64,000 nt of DNA from DATAXV01 sp036272915. Its GTDB lineage: Bacteria > Chloroflexota > Dormibacteria > Dormibacterales > Dormibacteraceae. The notes beneath the pieces are model-generated. The model made no database searches, had not been told where the DNA came from, and worked only from the letters and a program-made list of their open reading frames with translations. The translations under genes were made by a program, and so were the position numbers. The stretch lies in the NCBI GenBank assembly GCA_036272915.1, contig DATAXV010000202.1, positions 5,571-69,570 on the forward strand, written 5' to 3'. Positions within the stretch are counted from its first letter, which is position 1; each line of letters begins with the position of its first letter. Of this stretch, positions 1 through 8,197 are shown piece by piece.

Positions 1-1295
1 GTGCCGTTCAGGGCGCGTGGACCGACCGTCTGCAGGAGGTCGGAGGTCGATCCCGACGAGGGCTCGGCGACGACCGTGAGGCGGGCGGGAAGGCCGGTCG
101 GGTCGGTCGTGCCGAAGGTCCAGACGTCCGCCGCGCCGATCTGCTCCTGCCGCTCCGCGCTCCAGCCCCTCCCGTAGCTGATCGAGAAGACGGGGGCGGC
201 GGCGTGCTGATAGCTCGTCGGCGTGGCGCTCTCGCCGCCGGTGCCCACGCTCACGGCGGACCCGACCAGGATGCAGGCGTAACCGGCCATCCCGGCGACG
301 ACGATGCTCCAGAAGGGCACGCTCGCCTTCGCCGCGCGACGCATCGCGGCGATGCCGAAGGCGGCGATCACGAGCAGCACGATGGTGCCGGGGATCAGGG
401 CCAGGAGGCTGATCCGGAAGTCGTCGTCGAGAAGGTTCAGCGAGTACCAGATGGTCGCCCCTGCGGCCACCACCAGGAGCACGACCAGCCCGGCGCTGCC
501 GACCAGGTCGCGCCGGTTGGCGACCGCCGTGCCGACCCGCCCCGCCACCACCTCCGCCCACTCGGCGAAGTCGGTGCCGGCGAGGTAGAGGAGCGGGATC
601 AGCGCGAACTGCAGGGCGCTGAGCTGGAGGTTGACGGAGAAGCCGAAGTCGCCGGTGTGGGCGCCGACGGCGAAGGCGATGACGTAGAGGGCGGTGGTGG
701 CGCCGACGAAGAACAGGAAGGTGGGCAGCTTGAGCCGTCGCCGGGGGTGGCGGTGGGGAGCGTTGCGATGGAAGTGGAAGCGGTCGACCACCCAGAGCGC
801 CGCCGACATCGCCCAGACCAGGGCCAGGAGCAGGAGGATGCCGATGGCGGCGAAGAAGTTGCCCCCGCCCAGCCAGAGGGCGGCGTTGGAGAGGGTGAAG
901 GCGATGAGGACCAGGATCCGCAGCACCAGGTGGCTGTGCATGGCCCCCGTGAGCAGGTAGGACCAGGCCAGCACCAGGAAGATTCCGGACGCGACCAGGA
1001 CCGGGAGCGGGACCGTGATCACCTTCTCGCCCGAGGTCGTCACCGGAAGCAGCGGCCAGGGGAGGTCCTTGACCAGGATCAGGACCGCGGTGAGGATGAC
1101 CGCGGCGATGGCGATCAGGGTCAGCGCGAGGAGGCCCCGATCCATCGAGTCGAAGCGGATCAGCTTCTCCTGGAGCGTGTGGGCGAGGCCGTGCTCGTGC
1201 TCGTTCTCCTCGCCTTCCTCCTCCTGGCCGTGCCGCTCTCCCTCCGCCGCCGCCTCCTCCTCGGGCGGCCTCGTCTCGTCGTCGCTGTCGCTCAT
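1..1295 (-). CDS. Multi-pass membrane protein with acidic His/Glu-rich N-terminus, C-terminal part missing
   Basis: The reading frame is open from an ATG at 1293-1295 to the window edge, about 431 codons. The first ~45 residues are strongly acidic with His (NEHEHG) and probably cytoplasmic. About nine hydrophobic segments follow (for example GLLALTLIAIAAVILTAVL and LVGSAGLVVLLVVAAGATIW). After the last segment the chain becomes soluble-looking (SYGRGWSAERQEQ), suggesting an extracytoplasmic C-terminal domain that continues outside the window. I do not recognise a family. The opposite strand has a long frame here, but it is a Gly/Asp/Glu-rich GC artefact, whereas this frame has normal membrane-protein composition. 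Confidence 0.75.
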   Translation of the reverse strand, partial: MSDSDDETRPPEEEAAAEGERHGQEEEGEENEHEHGLAHTLQEKLIRFDSMDRGLLALTLIAIAAVILTAVLILVKDLPWPLLPVTTSGEKVITVPLPVLVASGIFLVLAWSYLLTGAMHSHLVLRILVLIAFTLSNAALWLGGGNFFAAIGILLLLALVWAMSAALWVVDRFHFHRNAPHRHPRRRLKLPTFLFFVGATTALYVIAFAVGAHTGDFGFSVNLQLSALQFALIPLLYLAGTDFAEWAEVVAGRVGTAVANRRDLVGSAGLVVLLVVAAGATIWYSLNLLDDDFRISLLALIPGTIVLLVIAAFGIAAMRRAAKASVPFWSIVVAGMAGYACILVGSAVSVGTGGESATPTSYQHAAAPVFSISYGRGWSAERQEQIGAADVWTFGTTDPTGLPARLTVVAEPSSGSTSDLLQTVGPRALNG

Positions 1296-1396
1296 GCTCT
1301 CGACCCGGAACGGTAACCGATCCCGCCGGCGCCCCGCCCCGGGGCGGGGCTGGCCCGGGCGCCGCGCCGGATGCCGGGGCCGTCTCCGGCGCCGGG

Positions 1397-2215
1397 TCAG
1401 GCCCTGGCCTTGAGCGCCGCCGCTGCCGTGAGCTCGCCGGCGAGGACGACCCCCTTGCCGGCCAGTTCGCGCGCCCGCCGCCGGCGCCGCAGGTGGGCGA
1501 GCTCGATGGTCGGGCCGCGCCGCGGACCCAGCTCCTCGCGGAGCAGATCGGGGCGGAGCACGTGGAGCCGGCGGGCGCCGGTGGCGATCGCGCCCAGCGA
1601 GCGCAGGGCGGAGAGGCTGCGGGCGACCGCCTCCCTCGACGCCCCCACCGCGTCGGCCAGCTCCTGCTGGGAGAGCGGCAGCGTCGACATCTCGCCCGGC
1701 ATCCGCCCGATCAGATCGAGGGCGTAGCCGGCGATCCGGGCCCGGACCGACCGGTGGTTGCCGAGCGCGGTCGCCTCGAGCTCGCTGCGGAGGCGCCGGG
1801 TGACCTCGGTGGCGACGGCCGTGGCCATGGCCGGGTCGTGCTGCGTCATCGTCCTCACCCTCTCCCAGTCGAGGGGCAGGAGACGGCACTCGCCCAGCGC
1901 CTGGGCGCCCTCGGAGCCGTCGGTGGCGAAGATCGAGCCCAGCCCGACGGTCTCGCCGGGGACGGCGTGGTGGACGACCAGCTGGCGGCCGTCGGAGGCG
2001 TGGATCGAGATCCGGACCAGGCCCTCGACCAGCAGCCAGAGGCGGGCGTCGCCGGGATGGAGCAGGAACGATCGGGCGGGCACCTCGATCACCGAGGAGT
2101 TGACGAGGAGCTCCTCGACCGTGCGCTGAGGAAGGTCGCCAAGGAAGCTGGCCAGAATGGCCTCATCAATTGTGCGATCCACCGCTGAGGGCGCCCCCGC
2201 AATGCGAAACAGCAT
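1397..2215 (-). CDS. Crp/Fnr-family transcriptional regulator
   Basis: Up to 272 residues. An N-terminal cyclic-nucleotide-binding-type beta-roll (about 30-140, with FLLHPGDARLWLLVEGLVRI) is followed by a winged helix (about 165-235) whose recognition region reads LSQQELADAVGASREAVARS, typical of the Crp family. The usual cAMP phosphate-binding cassette (FGExAL..RxA) is not evident and no Fnr-type Cys cluster is seen, so the ligand is unknown. The C-terminus has an extra Arg-rich tail (RRRRRARE). The start is ambiguous: the ATG at 2215 lies inside an inverted repeat, and a GTG at 2182 would leave that repeat in the promoter. Divergent from a TetR gene. Confidence 0.85.
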   Translation of the reverse strand: MLFRIAGAPSAVDRTIDEAILASFLGDLPQRTVEELLVNSSVIEVPARSFLLHPGDARLWLLVEGLVRISIHASDGRQLVVHHAVPGETVGLGSIFATDGSEGAQALGECRLLPLDWERVRTMTQHDPAMATAVATEVTRRLRSELEATALGNHRSVRARIAGYALDLIGRMPGEMSTLPLSQQELADAVGASREAVARSLSALRSLGAIATGARRLHVLRPDLLREELGPRRGPTIELAHLRRRRRARELAGKGVVLAGELTAAAALKARA

Positions 2216-2232
2216 GCAGCGTTTCGTATATT
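2202..2232. promoter_or_regulatory. Inverted repeat and -10-like element between divergent Crp and TetR genes
   Basis: ATGCGAAAC (2202-2210) and GTTTCGTAT (2221-2229) form 9-bp arms matching at 8 positions around a 10-base spacer, a common operator shape. TATATT at 2227-2232 resembles a -10 box for the rightward TetR gene. The repeat overlaps the most upstream possible start of the Crp-type gene, arguing for its downstream GTG start. Which regulator binds is not visible. Confidence 0.45.
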
Positions 2233-2248
2233 AGCCTGTGCAAGCTGG

Positions 2249-2848
2249 ATGAGGAAACCGCAATCCATGGGTAGGCCGCGCAACGCGGCGATGGACGAGG
2301 CGATCCGGCAGGTGACGATGGGGCTTCTGAGGGAGAGGGGCTACGGTCGGCTGCATCTGTCCGACGTGATCCGCCGCGCCGGCGTCAGCTCGGCGTCCGT
2401 CTACCGGCGCTGGCCGTCGAAGCGGCCGCTGGTGCTGGAGCTCGGCCGCCGCGCGCTCGCCGGCGCCCCGGCCCCGGCGGCGCCCTCGGTCCGCCAGGAC
2501 CTGCTCGAGCTCCTCACCGCCTGGTCCCGGCCGGAGGCGCTGGTCTTCCTGCGATCCGCCCTCCCCGCCCTGATCGCGGAGGCCGCCCACGACGAGGACC
2601 TCGCCGCCGGGCTGCGCCAGCTGCTGGCCGGGCCACGCGACCAGGTGCGGGCCGTCCTCGCCCGCGCCGAGCCGGAGCTGGCGGTCGACCCGGGCCTGGT
2701 CCTCGACGTCCTCCTCGGCGGGCTGCTCGGCGCCCAGGGCACGGGCGACGCCGACTCGGCCGCGGCGCACCATCGCGCCCTGGTCAATCTGATCCTCGAC
2801 GGGGCCGCCGCCGCTCAGGGCAAGCGCGACCCCTCAGAAGTGGGTTAA
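2249..2848 (+). CDS. TetR/AcrR-family transcriptional regulator
   Basis: 199 residues (193 if ATG at 2267, MGRPRNAAM, is used). The N-terminal helix-turn-helix has the family signature DVIRRAGVSSASVYRRWPSK at about residues 33-52. The C-terminal ligand domain (about 80-190) is Ala/Leu-rich and resembles the TetR_C domain of regulators that use the RRWPSK variant. It ends 27 bases before the downstream YceI start, so the two may be cotranscribed. The ligand is not predictable. Confidence 0.88.
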   Translation: MRKPQSMGRPRNAAMDEAIRQVTMGLLRERGYGRLHLSDVIRRAGVSSASVYRRWPSKRPLVLELGRRALAGAPAPAAPSVRQDLLELLTAWSRPEALVFLRSALPALIAEAAHDEDLAAGLRQLLAGPRDQVRAVLARAEPELAVDPGLVLDVLLGGLLGAQGTGDADSAAAHHRALVNLILDGAAAAQGKRDPSEVG

Positions 2849-2875
2849 TTGGGTGGTGCAAGGAGGACAGGTCCG

Positions 2876-3622
2876 ATGAAGGAGAGCTTCGAGCTCGATC
2901 CCGCCCATACGGTGATCGGCTTCTCGGCGAAGCACCTGGGGGTGACGGCGGTGCGCGGGCATTTCGCCGGCTTCACCGGCTGGTTCGAGGCGGACCGTGA
3001 CGATCTGGCCGGCGCCACCGGCGAGGTCCGCGTCGAGATCGCGAGCATCGACACCGGCGAGGAGCAGCGCGACGGCCACCTGCAGTCCGCCGACTTCTTC
3101 GACGCCGAGAAGTTCCCGCTGATGACCTTCCGGATGAGCGGCGCCACCGCCCAGGGCGGCGACGTCTACCTGGTCGACGGCGAGCTGACGATCAAGGGCA
3201 TCACCCGGCCCCTGCAGCTCCGCGCCACCTTCCACGGGGAGACGGAGAACCCCTTCGGGTCGGGCAGCAGGATCGGCATCGACGCCGTCGGCCGGGTCGA
3301 CCGGCTGGAGTTCGGGCTGGCCTGGGACGGCCTCTCCGGGGCCGTCTCCTTTGCCTCCCACACGATCGACATCCAGATCGACACGGAGCTGATCGCCTCA
3401 CCGCGGGCGGCGAAGGCGGCGGTCCAGGCCGCGGCCGGGCTGGGCTCGATGCTCGAGAACCTGAGCCAGCCCGAGCTGATCGAGCTCCGGGGCGCCCTGG
3501 AGCGGGTCCTGGTCGCCGTCGACCGCCGGTTGCGAACGACGCAGCAGCCCGGCGCGGCCGCCGGCCAGCAGCAGCCGGCACCGGAGGAGCGGCCGACCGG
3601 TCGCTGGGGCCGCCGGTCCTGA
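2876..3622 (+). CDS. YceI-family lipid-binding protein
   Basis: 248 residues from the ATG at 2876, chosen because AAGGAGG at 2860-2866 sits 9 bases upstream; an in-frame GTG at 2849 lacks such a site. The YceI lipocalin-like fold covers about residues 3-172, with the usual start (SFELDPAHTVIGFSAKHLGV), the SADFFDAEKFPLMTF strand and the GELTIKGITRP motif. Members bind isoprenoid or other hydrophobic ligands. There is no signal peptide, so this copy is probably cytoplasmic. A ~75-residue C-terminal extension, helical then Gln/Pro-rich, is not part of the family core. Confidence 0.88.
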   Translation: MKESFELDPAHTVIGFSAKHLGVTAVRGHFAGFTGWFEADRDDLAGATGEVRVEIASIDTGEEQRDGHLQSADFFDAEKFPLMTFRMSGATAQGGDVYLVDGELTIKGITRPLQLRATFHGETENPFGSGSRIGIDAVGRVDRLEFGLAWDGLSGAVSFASHTIDIQIDTELIASPRAAKAAVQAAAGLGSMLENLSQPELIELRGALERVLVAVDRRLRTTQQPGAAAGQQQPAPEERPTGRWGRRS

Positions 3623-3629
3623 CCGCGCC

Positions 3630-4664
3630 TCAGGCGCCGACCACCGGCAGCGCCGCCCCGCCCTGGGCGGCGGAGCCGATGGCGGCGTGCATGAGGGCCA
3701 GGCTGCGCAGGTTCTCGCGCCCCGAGCTCTCCGGCTCCCGGCCGCTGGCGACGGCGTCGACGAACTCGGCCAGGCTGCCGGCGCGATCGACCGGCCTGCC
3801 CTTGACCAGCTCGACCGGCTTCGCCTCGCCGCCCCGGGAGCGGATCCCCACCCGGTCGCAGGAGTCGTCATCGAGGAGCGACCGGCTGGTCCAGCCGACC
3901 TCGCCGTCGGCGAAGGTCATGCGCCACTCCCCGGCCCAGGGCGTGACCGGCCCGTGGCTGAGCCAGCTTCCCCGGTAGCTGACCTCGACGCCGTTCTCGA
4001 AGACGATCGTGGCCAGCCCCACCGGCGGGCCGCTGAACCAGCTCCAGCCCGGGTTCCAGGCCCGGCACCAGACCTGCAGCGGCTCGGCGCCGATCACCAT
4101 CCGGAGCAGATCGAAGTGATGGATCGACATGTCCTCGAGCAGCGGCTGCTCGAGCAGCTGATGGCCGCGGGGAACGCCGTCCTCGCCCAGCGCCGAGAAG
4201 TGGCGGAAGTCGATGTCCACCTCGTGCAGCTCGCCCAGCTCTCCGCGCAGCACCTGGTCGGCGGCGGCCTGGGCGGCGGGGAAGAACCGGTAGTTCTGGC
4301 TGACCATCAGGGTCAGGCCGGCGGCGGCGGCCTGAGCGACCAGCGCCTCACCCTCGGCGACGCTGGCCGCGAACGGCTTCTCGACGAGGACGTGCCGGCC
4401 CGTCTCCAGCGCGCGGCGGGAGACCGGAGCGTGGCCGGGGAGCGTGGTCGCCACCAGCACCGCGTCGGGCCGGACGGCGTCGAGGGCCGCGTCGAGCTCG
4501 GTGAAGCACCGGTCCGCGGGCACGGCGCAGGCGCTGGTCGCCCGCTCCAGCGCACGCGGATCGGTGTCCACGCATCCCGCCAGCTCCACCTGCGGCACCT
4601 GGGGCAGGGCGTTGGTGACCCAGGCCCGGCCGCAGCCGCCCATCCCGACCACGAGCAAGCGCAT
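3630..4664 (-). CDS. Gfo/Idh/MocA-family NAD(P)-dependent oxidoreductase
   Basis: 344 residues. An N-terminal Rossmann fold has the nucleotide-binding loop LLVVGMGGCGRAW (about 3-15), and the family HVLVEKPFA motif carries the catalytic Lys near residue 97. The C-terminal alpha/beta domain contains DMSIHHFDLLRMVIG, including the His expected in the active site. Such enzymes oxidise or reduce sugars, inositols or related polyols; the substrate is not predictable. A strong ribosome site (AGGAGGGG) precedes the ATG. It converges with the YceI gene, stop codons 7 bases apart. Confidence 0.88.
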   Translation of the reverse strand: MRLLVVGMGGCGRAWVTNALPQVPQVELAGCVDTDPRALERATSACAVPADRCFTELDAALDAVRPDAVLVATTLPGHAPVSRRALETGRHVLVEKPFAASVAEGEALVAQAAAAGLTLMVSQNYRFFPAAQAAADQVLRGELGELHEVDIDFRHFSALGEDGVPRGHQLLEQPLLEDMSIHHFDLLRMVIGAEPLQVWCRAWNPGWSWFSGPPVGLATIVFENGVEVSYRGSWLSHGPVTPWAGEWRMTFADGEVGWTSRSLLDDDSCDRVGIRSRGGEAKPVELVKGRPVDRAGSLAEFVDAVASGREPESSGRENLRSLALMHAAIGSAAQGGAALPVVGA

Positions 4665-4975
4665 CGATTTCCCCTCCTGTCACGGTGTCGGATCGTGCCC
4701 CGGGGCCACCCGGGCCCCGCCCCATCCCTCGATGCTGACAGGTCGCGCCCATCCGGGGGTGCGGTCCGGATGTCGTCCGGCATATACCACCGCCGCCACC
4801 GGTTTAGGGTGGAGGGGGAGCAACGGGATCGGCGCCGGCCGCGAAGCCGGCGCAGGGCGGTGTTCACGGAGTTGGAGATGACCGGACTTGGGCGCGCGAG
4901 AGCGGCCGGCGGGGGATCGAGGTTGGCCCGTGCGAGCGTCCGTGACGCCGGCCAGGGTCCGGAGGCCGGGGGCCG
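4665..4975. other. Intergenic region between divergent genes, with a short hairpin
   Basis: 311 bases separate the divergent oxidoreductase and GNAT genes, and no convincing gene is seen. A perfect 8-bp hairpin, GCGCCGGC (4832-4839) and GCCGGCGC (4846-4853) with a 6-base loop, lies in it. No T-run follows, so it is not a typical intrinsic terminator. Promoters for both genes must lie here but no clear -35/-10 pair stands out. Confidence 0.4.
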
Positions 4976-5671
4976 ATGAGGTCGGAGACGCGCGAGGAGG
5001 CCCCGCCCCAGGGCGGGTCGGATCCCCGCCTGGTCCGCCACCTGGAGACATGGCTCGGCGCCTGGCCGCCGCCTCCATCGGGCTTTGCCGTCGCCGAGAG
5101 CGCGGCCCGGACCGAGCGCCGCCCCTGGAGCACCGAGCTGCTGATCATGCGCTCGCCGCTGGGGACGGTGGTGTCCGTGCCCCCGGGGCTTCGCCGGGAG
5201 GTCGAGGCGATCGGCCGCGACGTCGACGATCCCGCCTACCGCCGCCGGCTGGCGCGGGCGCTGGGGCGGCCGGGAGCCGGCATCGGCACGCTCGTGTTCC
5301 GCTGGTCGGTGGAGCCGGCGCCGCTGGAGCCCCTCGGCGAATGGGTCGCCCCCGGCGATGAGCGCATCCCCGACTGGCTGCGCCCGTTCGACGGCGAGGT
5401 CCTGATCCACTGGGACGAGGAGGGCCGCTACGGCGCCGGCGTCGGCCGCAAGCGCCACGACGACAGCGGGCAGGAGCTGGCCGTGGTCACCGAGCCGTCC
5501 ATGCGCGGCCGCGGGGTCGCCCGCCGTCTGGTGGCGGCGGCGGCGGAGCGGGTGATCGCGGAGGGCGCCGTGCCCACCTACCTGCACACGCTCGACAACC
5601 TCGCCTCGGCCAGGGTCGCCGACAGCGCCGGCTTCCCCGACCTGGGCTGGCGCCTGCTTTCGCTCTGGTAG
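4976..5671 (+). CDS. GNAT-family N-acetyltransferase
   Basis: 231 residues. The GNAT core is in the C-terminal third: the acetyl-CoA pyrophosphate loop VTEPSMRGRGVARRLVAAAA (about 160-180), then the beta-strand/helix with NLASARVADSAGF characteristic of the fold. The N-terminal ~140 residues (LETWLGAWPPPP, PWSTELLIMRSPLG) lack a recognisable motif and probably form an unrelated or degenerate domain. The substrate is unknown. Start chosen at the ATG preceded by GGAGG about 12 bases upstream. Confidence 0.8.
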   Translation: MRSETREEAPPQGGSDPRLVRHLETWLGAWPPPPSGFAVAESAARTERRPWSTELLIMRSPLGTVVSVPPGLRREVEAIGRDVDDPAYRRRLARALGRPGAGIGTLVFRWSVEPAPLEPLGEWVAPGDERIPDWLRPFDGEVLIHWDEEGRYGAGVGRKRHDDSGQELAVVTEPSMRGRGVARRLVAAAAERVIAEGAVPTYLHTLDNLASARVADSAGFPDLGWRLLSLW

Positions 5672-5684
5672 GGCTGAGCCCGGT

Positions 5685-6839
5685 TCAGGACTCCTCGAGG
5701 ACCCGGTCGAAGGCGCCGAGGTAGCTGCCGTCGCCGGCGCGCTGGCGATGGATCCAGTACTCGGCGCCCCAGAACAGGTAGGCGGAGAGCCGCCCGCCGG
5801 ACCAGCGCATCCAGCGGTTGTAGGTGTCGATCAGGCTCTCCGGCGAGCAGCTGTACATCGCCTCCCCGTCAGGGCTGGGCGGCGTCGTCACCGCCTCCCA
5901 GGGCTCCGCCTGTGCCTCCGAGACCATCAGCCGCCGGCCGCTCTTCTCCACCCGCGCCTGGATCCGCCGGCGGCGCCAGGCCTGCCACGGGCTGCGGCTG
6001 CCGTCCAGGTAGAGGGTCAGCGGGCCGAGGTCGAGAAGGGCGTGGCGAGGGTAGTAGTCGATGCCGACGATGTCGGCCAGGCCCTCGGCGGCGACCAGCG
6101 AGTCGCCCTGGTCGCGGGTCCGCCACCACTGGTGAAGGTGCACCGGCAGCGAGGTCGGCAGGAAGCCGTTCATGAGCACTGGCCGCCCGGGATCGGCGCC
6201 GCGGACCGCCCGCAGCTCGCGCTCGACGAAGTCCGTCGCCATCCGCCAGCTGTGCTCGTTGCCGAGCGGGTCCACCGCCTCGTGCTCCAGCTGCCAGGCG
6301 ATGATGGCCGGGCGTTCCCGATAGCGCTCGACGACCCTGGTCAGGAACCGGGTGGCGGCGGCGAGCAGGTCGCTGTGCGACTGCGGCCGGACCAGCGAAC
6401 CCTCCTCGAGCGGCTCGGGCAGGTGATGGCGGGGCACGAAGAACTCGGGGTAGCCGAAGGTCTTGAGCGGACCGAGGCAGAGGATGATCTCCTTGCCGGC
6501 GCGCTCGCAGGCGTCGATCTGGGCGTCCAGCTCGTCGAACCGGAAGCGGTCGGGCGCGCTCTCGATGCGGTTCCAGTAGGCGCCCAGCCGGATTCGGGCG
6601 AAGGGGTGGCGGAGCAGGTCCCGCAGCGTGCTCTCGGCGTCGAGCCCGAGCGGCTCGAGCTGCGGCGTCCGGAAGCTGATGCCAAGGCGGGTCTCGCCCC
6701 TGGACTCGATGGGGAGCCGCCGCCAGGCGTCGCCGAGCCGGCGCCGGGGGCGGCGGAGGCGGACCTCCGAGATCACCGGCAGCGCCGCCAGGCCGATCAG
6801 ACCGGCGCCCAGGGCGGCGCCCCTCAGGAGTCGTGACAC
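5685..6839 (-). CDS. Membrane-anchored glycoside hydrolase (TIM-barrel, GH42/GH5-like)
   Basis: 384 residues. One N-terminal hydrophobic helix (AALGAGLIGLAALPVIS) should anchor the enzyme outside the membrane. The rest reads as an (alpha/beta)8 glycosidase: FARIRLGAYWNRIES, IILCLGPLKTFGYPEFFVP, then IIAWQLEHEAVDP with a likely acid/base Glu, GIDYYPRH, and LMVSEAQAEPW with a likely nucleophile Glu. This arrangement is clan GH-A (beta-galactosidase or cellulase-like); the exact family and sugar are not certain. It converges with the GNAT gene. Confidence 0.75.
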   Translation of the reverse strand: MSRLLRGAALGAGLIGLAALPVISEVRLRRPRRRLGDAWRRLPIESRGETRLGISFRTPQLEPLGLDAESTLRDLLRHPFARIRLGAYWNRIESAPDRFRFDELDAQIDACERAGKEIILCLGPLKTFGYPEFFVPRHHLPEPLEEGSLVRPQSHSDLLAAATRFLTRVVERYRERPAIIAWQLEHEAVDPLGNEHSWRMATDFVERELRAVRGADPGRPVLMNGFLPTSLPVHLHQWWRTRDQGDSLVAAEGLADIVGIDYYPRHALLDLGPLTLYLDGSRSPWQAWRRRRIQARVEKSGRRLMVSEAQAEPWEAVTTPPSPDGEAMYSCSPESLIDTYNRWMRWSGGRLSAYLFWGAEYWIHRQRAGDGSYLGAFDRVLEES

Positions 6840-6967
6840 GGATCAATCATGACCAGCGGGAGGAGCGGCGGACGCGGCCGTGCACGGTCGCGGCATGACG
6901 TTGGTCATGGCCAGATCGGGATCGGCGTGACTTCCTCGCGCGGGCCCTCCCCTGGTCCCATGGAGGG

Positions 6968-7387
6968 GTGGAAAGGACACTCTCACGCCCAGCCCCCTCG
7001 CCCCTCCGCCGCCGCGCCCTGGCCGTGGTCGGAGCGGCCGTCGCCGACCTCGCCGTGTGGGCCGTCGCCCACCTCGCGCTCGGCATCCAGCTCTCCGTTC
7101 GGCTTGTTCCGGGCAGCCCCTCACAGCAGGTCGAGCCGGCCACGATCGCCGTCGTCGCCCTTCTCGCCGGCGCCGCCGCCTGGGGTCTGGTGACGCTGCT
7201 CGAGCGCGTCAGCCGCCGGCCTCGGGGCACCTGGGTCGCGATCGCCCTGGTTGTCCTCGCCGTGTCCCTGATCGGCCCGCTGGGATCGGCGCTGACGCCG
7301 GCCGCCGTCGCCGGCTTGGTCGCGATGCACCTGGTCACGGCGGCGGTGCTGGTCCCGCTCATGCTCAGCTCGATCGCGCGGCGCTGA
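6968..7387 (+). CDS. Small four-helix membrane protein (DUF6069-like)
   Basis: 139 residues with four hydrophobic helices (AVVGAAVADLAVWAVAHLAL, TIAVVALLAGAAAWGLVTLL, WVAIALVVLAVSLIGPL, AAVAGLVAMHLVTAAVLVPL) and short basic loops including LLERVSRRPRGTW. This is the pattern of DUF6069 proteins, whose function is unknown. The start is GTG, with GGAGG only 1-2 bases upstream, so the exact N-terminus is uncertain. Confidence 0.7.
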   Translation: MERTLSRPAPSPLRRRALAVVGAAVADLAVWAVAHLALGIQLSVRLVPGSPSQQVEPATIAVVALLAGAAAWGLVTLLERVSRRPRGTWVAIALVVLAVSLIGPLGSALTPAAVAGLVAMHLVTAAVLVPLMLSSIARR

Positions 7388-7388
7388 G

Positions 7389-7952
7389 TCACCTCGGCCG
7401 CCGCCCGGCCAGGCGCGCGATCGGGCGGAGGAGCAGGCGAAGCAGCAGGGCCGGGGCCTTGACCACGGCCAGCTCCGCCTCGAACTCGAGAAGGAAGGCG
7501 GCGAAGTCGGCGGGCCGCGGCAGCCGCGTACCGAACAGGCCCCCGGCACGGCCCATCGCCTCGCTCCGCTCGAACAGCTCCTGCATCCGCATCGCCGGGC
7601 GCACCTCGACGCGGAGCTCGGCGGTGCCGGCGCCGGCGTTGCCGAACCAGTGCCGGGTCCCGGGCGGGATGCTCACCGTCTCGCCCGGGCCGGCGATCAC
7701 CGTCCTCCGGCCGAGCCGGAAGCGCATGCGCCCCCTGACCACCGTGAACCGCTCCTGCTGGGCGGGATGGATGTGCGCGCCGGGCACATGGCAGCCGGTG
7801 GGCAGGAGGAGATCGAAGGCGAGCAGTTCGCCGCCGGTGTCGGCCGCGCTGCGGTGGATGACGATGCGCTCGCCGCTGACGGGGTTCTCGATGACCCGCG
7901 GCTCGAGCGCCTCGCGGGTGGCGGCCCTGGGGGCGTCGGCTGGTGACGACAT
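7389..7952 (-). CDS. Cupin-domain protein
   Basis: 187 residues. One conserved cupin barrel (about 40-120): the first motif has HIHPAQQERFTVVRGRMRF (His, His, Glu metal ligands) and the second PPGTRHWFGNAG (His ligand). The ~60-residue tail (EFEAELAVVKAPALLLRLLL) is amphipathic and may touch the membrane. Cupins of this size serve as sensors, dioxygenases or isomerases; none can be assigned. It converges tail-to-tail with the preceding membrane protein. Confidence 0.82.
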   Translation of the reverse strand: MSSPADAPRAATREALEPRVIENPVSGERIVIHRSAADTGGELLAFDLLLPTGCHVPGAHIHPAQQERFTVVRGRMRFRLGRRTVIAGPGETVSIPPGTRHWFGNAGAGTAELRVEVRPAMRMQELFERSEAMGRAGGLFGTRLPRPADFAAFLLEFEAELAVVKAPALLLRLLLRPIARLAGRRPR

Positions 7953-8197
7953 GACGCCTTGGACTCTAAGGCGCGCCGCCCGCCCAGGTCGTCCGCAGAG
8001 CGGAGCGGTGGTGGCTACGAGGTGCCGCGTACGAGGGCTACGCCGGTGCGCGTAGGCGTGTGGAACGGAGGTTCGAGCGGCGGTATGATCGAAGCTCGTT
8101 CGTCATCCGACTTGGGGGGCGCAGACGGGGACTCGCGGCGGCGGCCGCAGGGTCCGACGCCGGATGCCCCCGGGGCGCGAGGAGGTGCCATCATCCG

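Noticed and set aside
204..1316. 370-codon plus-strand frame
   Set aside because: Composition is almost entirely Gly, Asp, Glu, Arg, Gln and His; the minus strand carries a normal membrane protein across the same bases, so this is a GC-rich antisense artefact.
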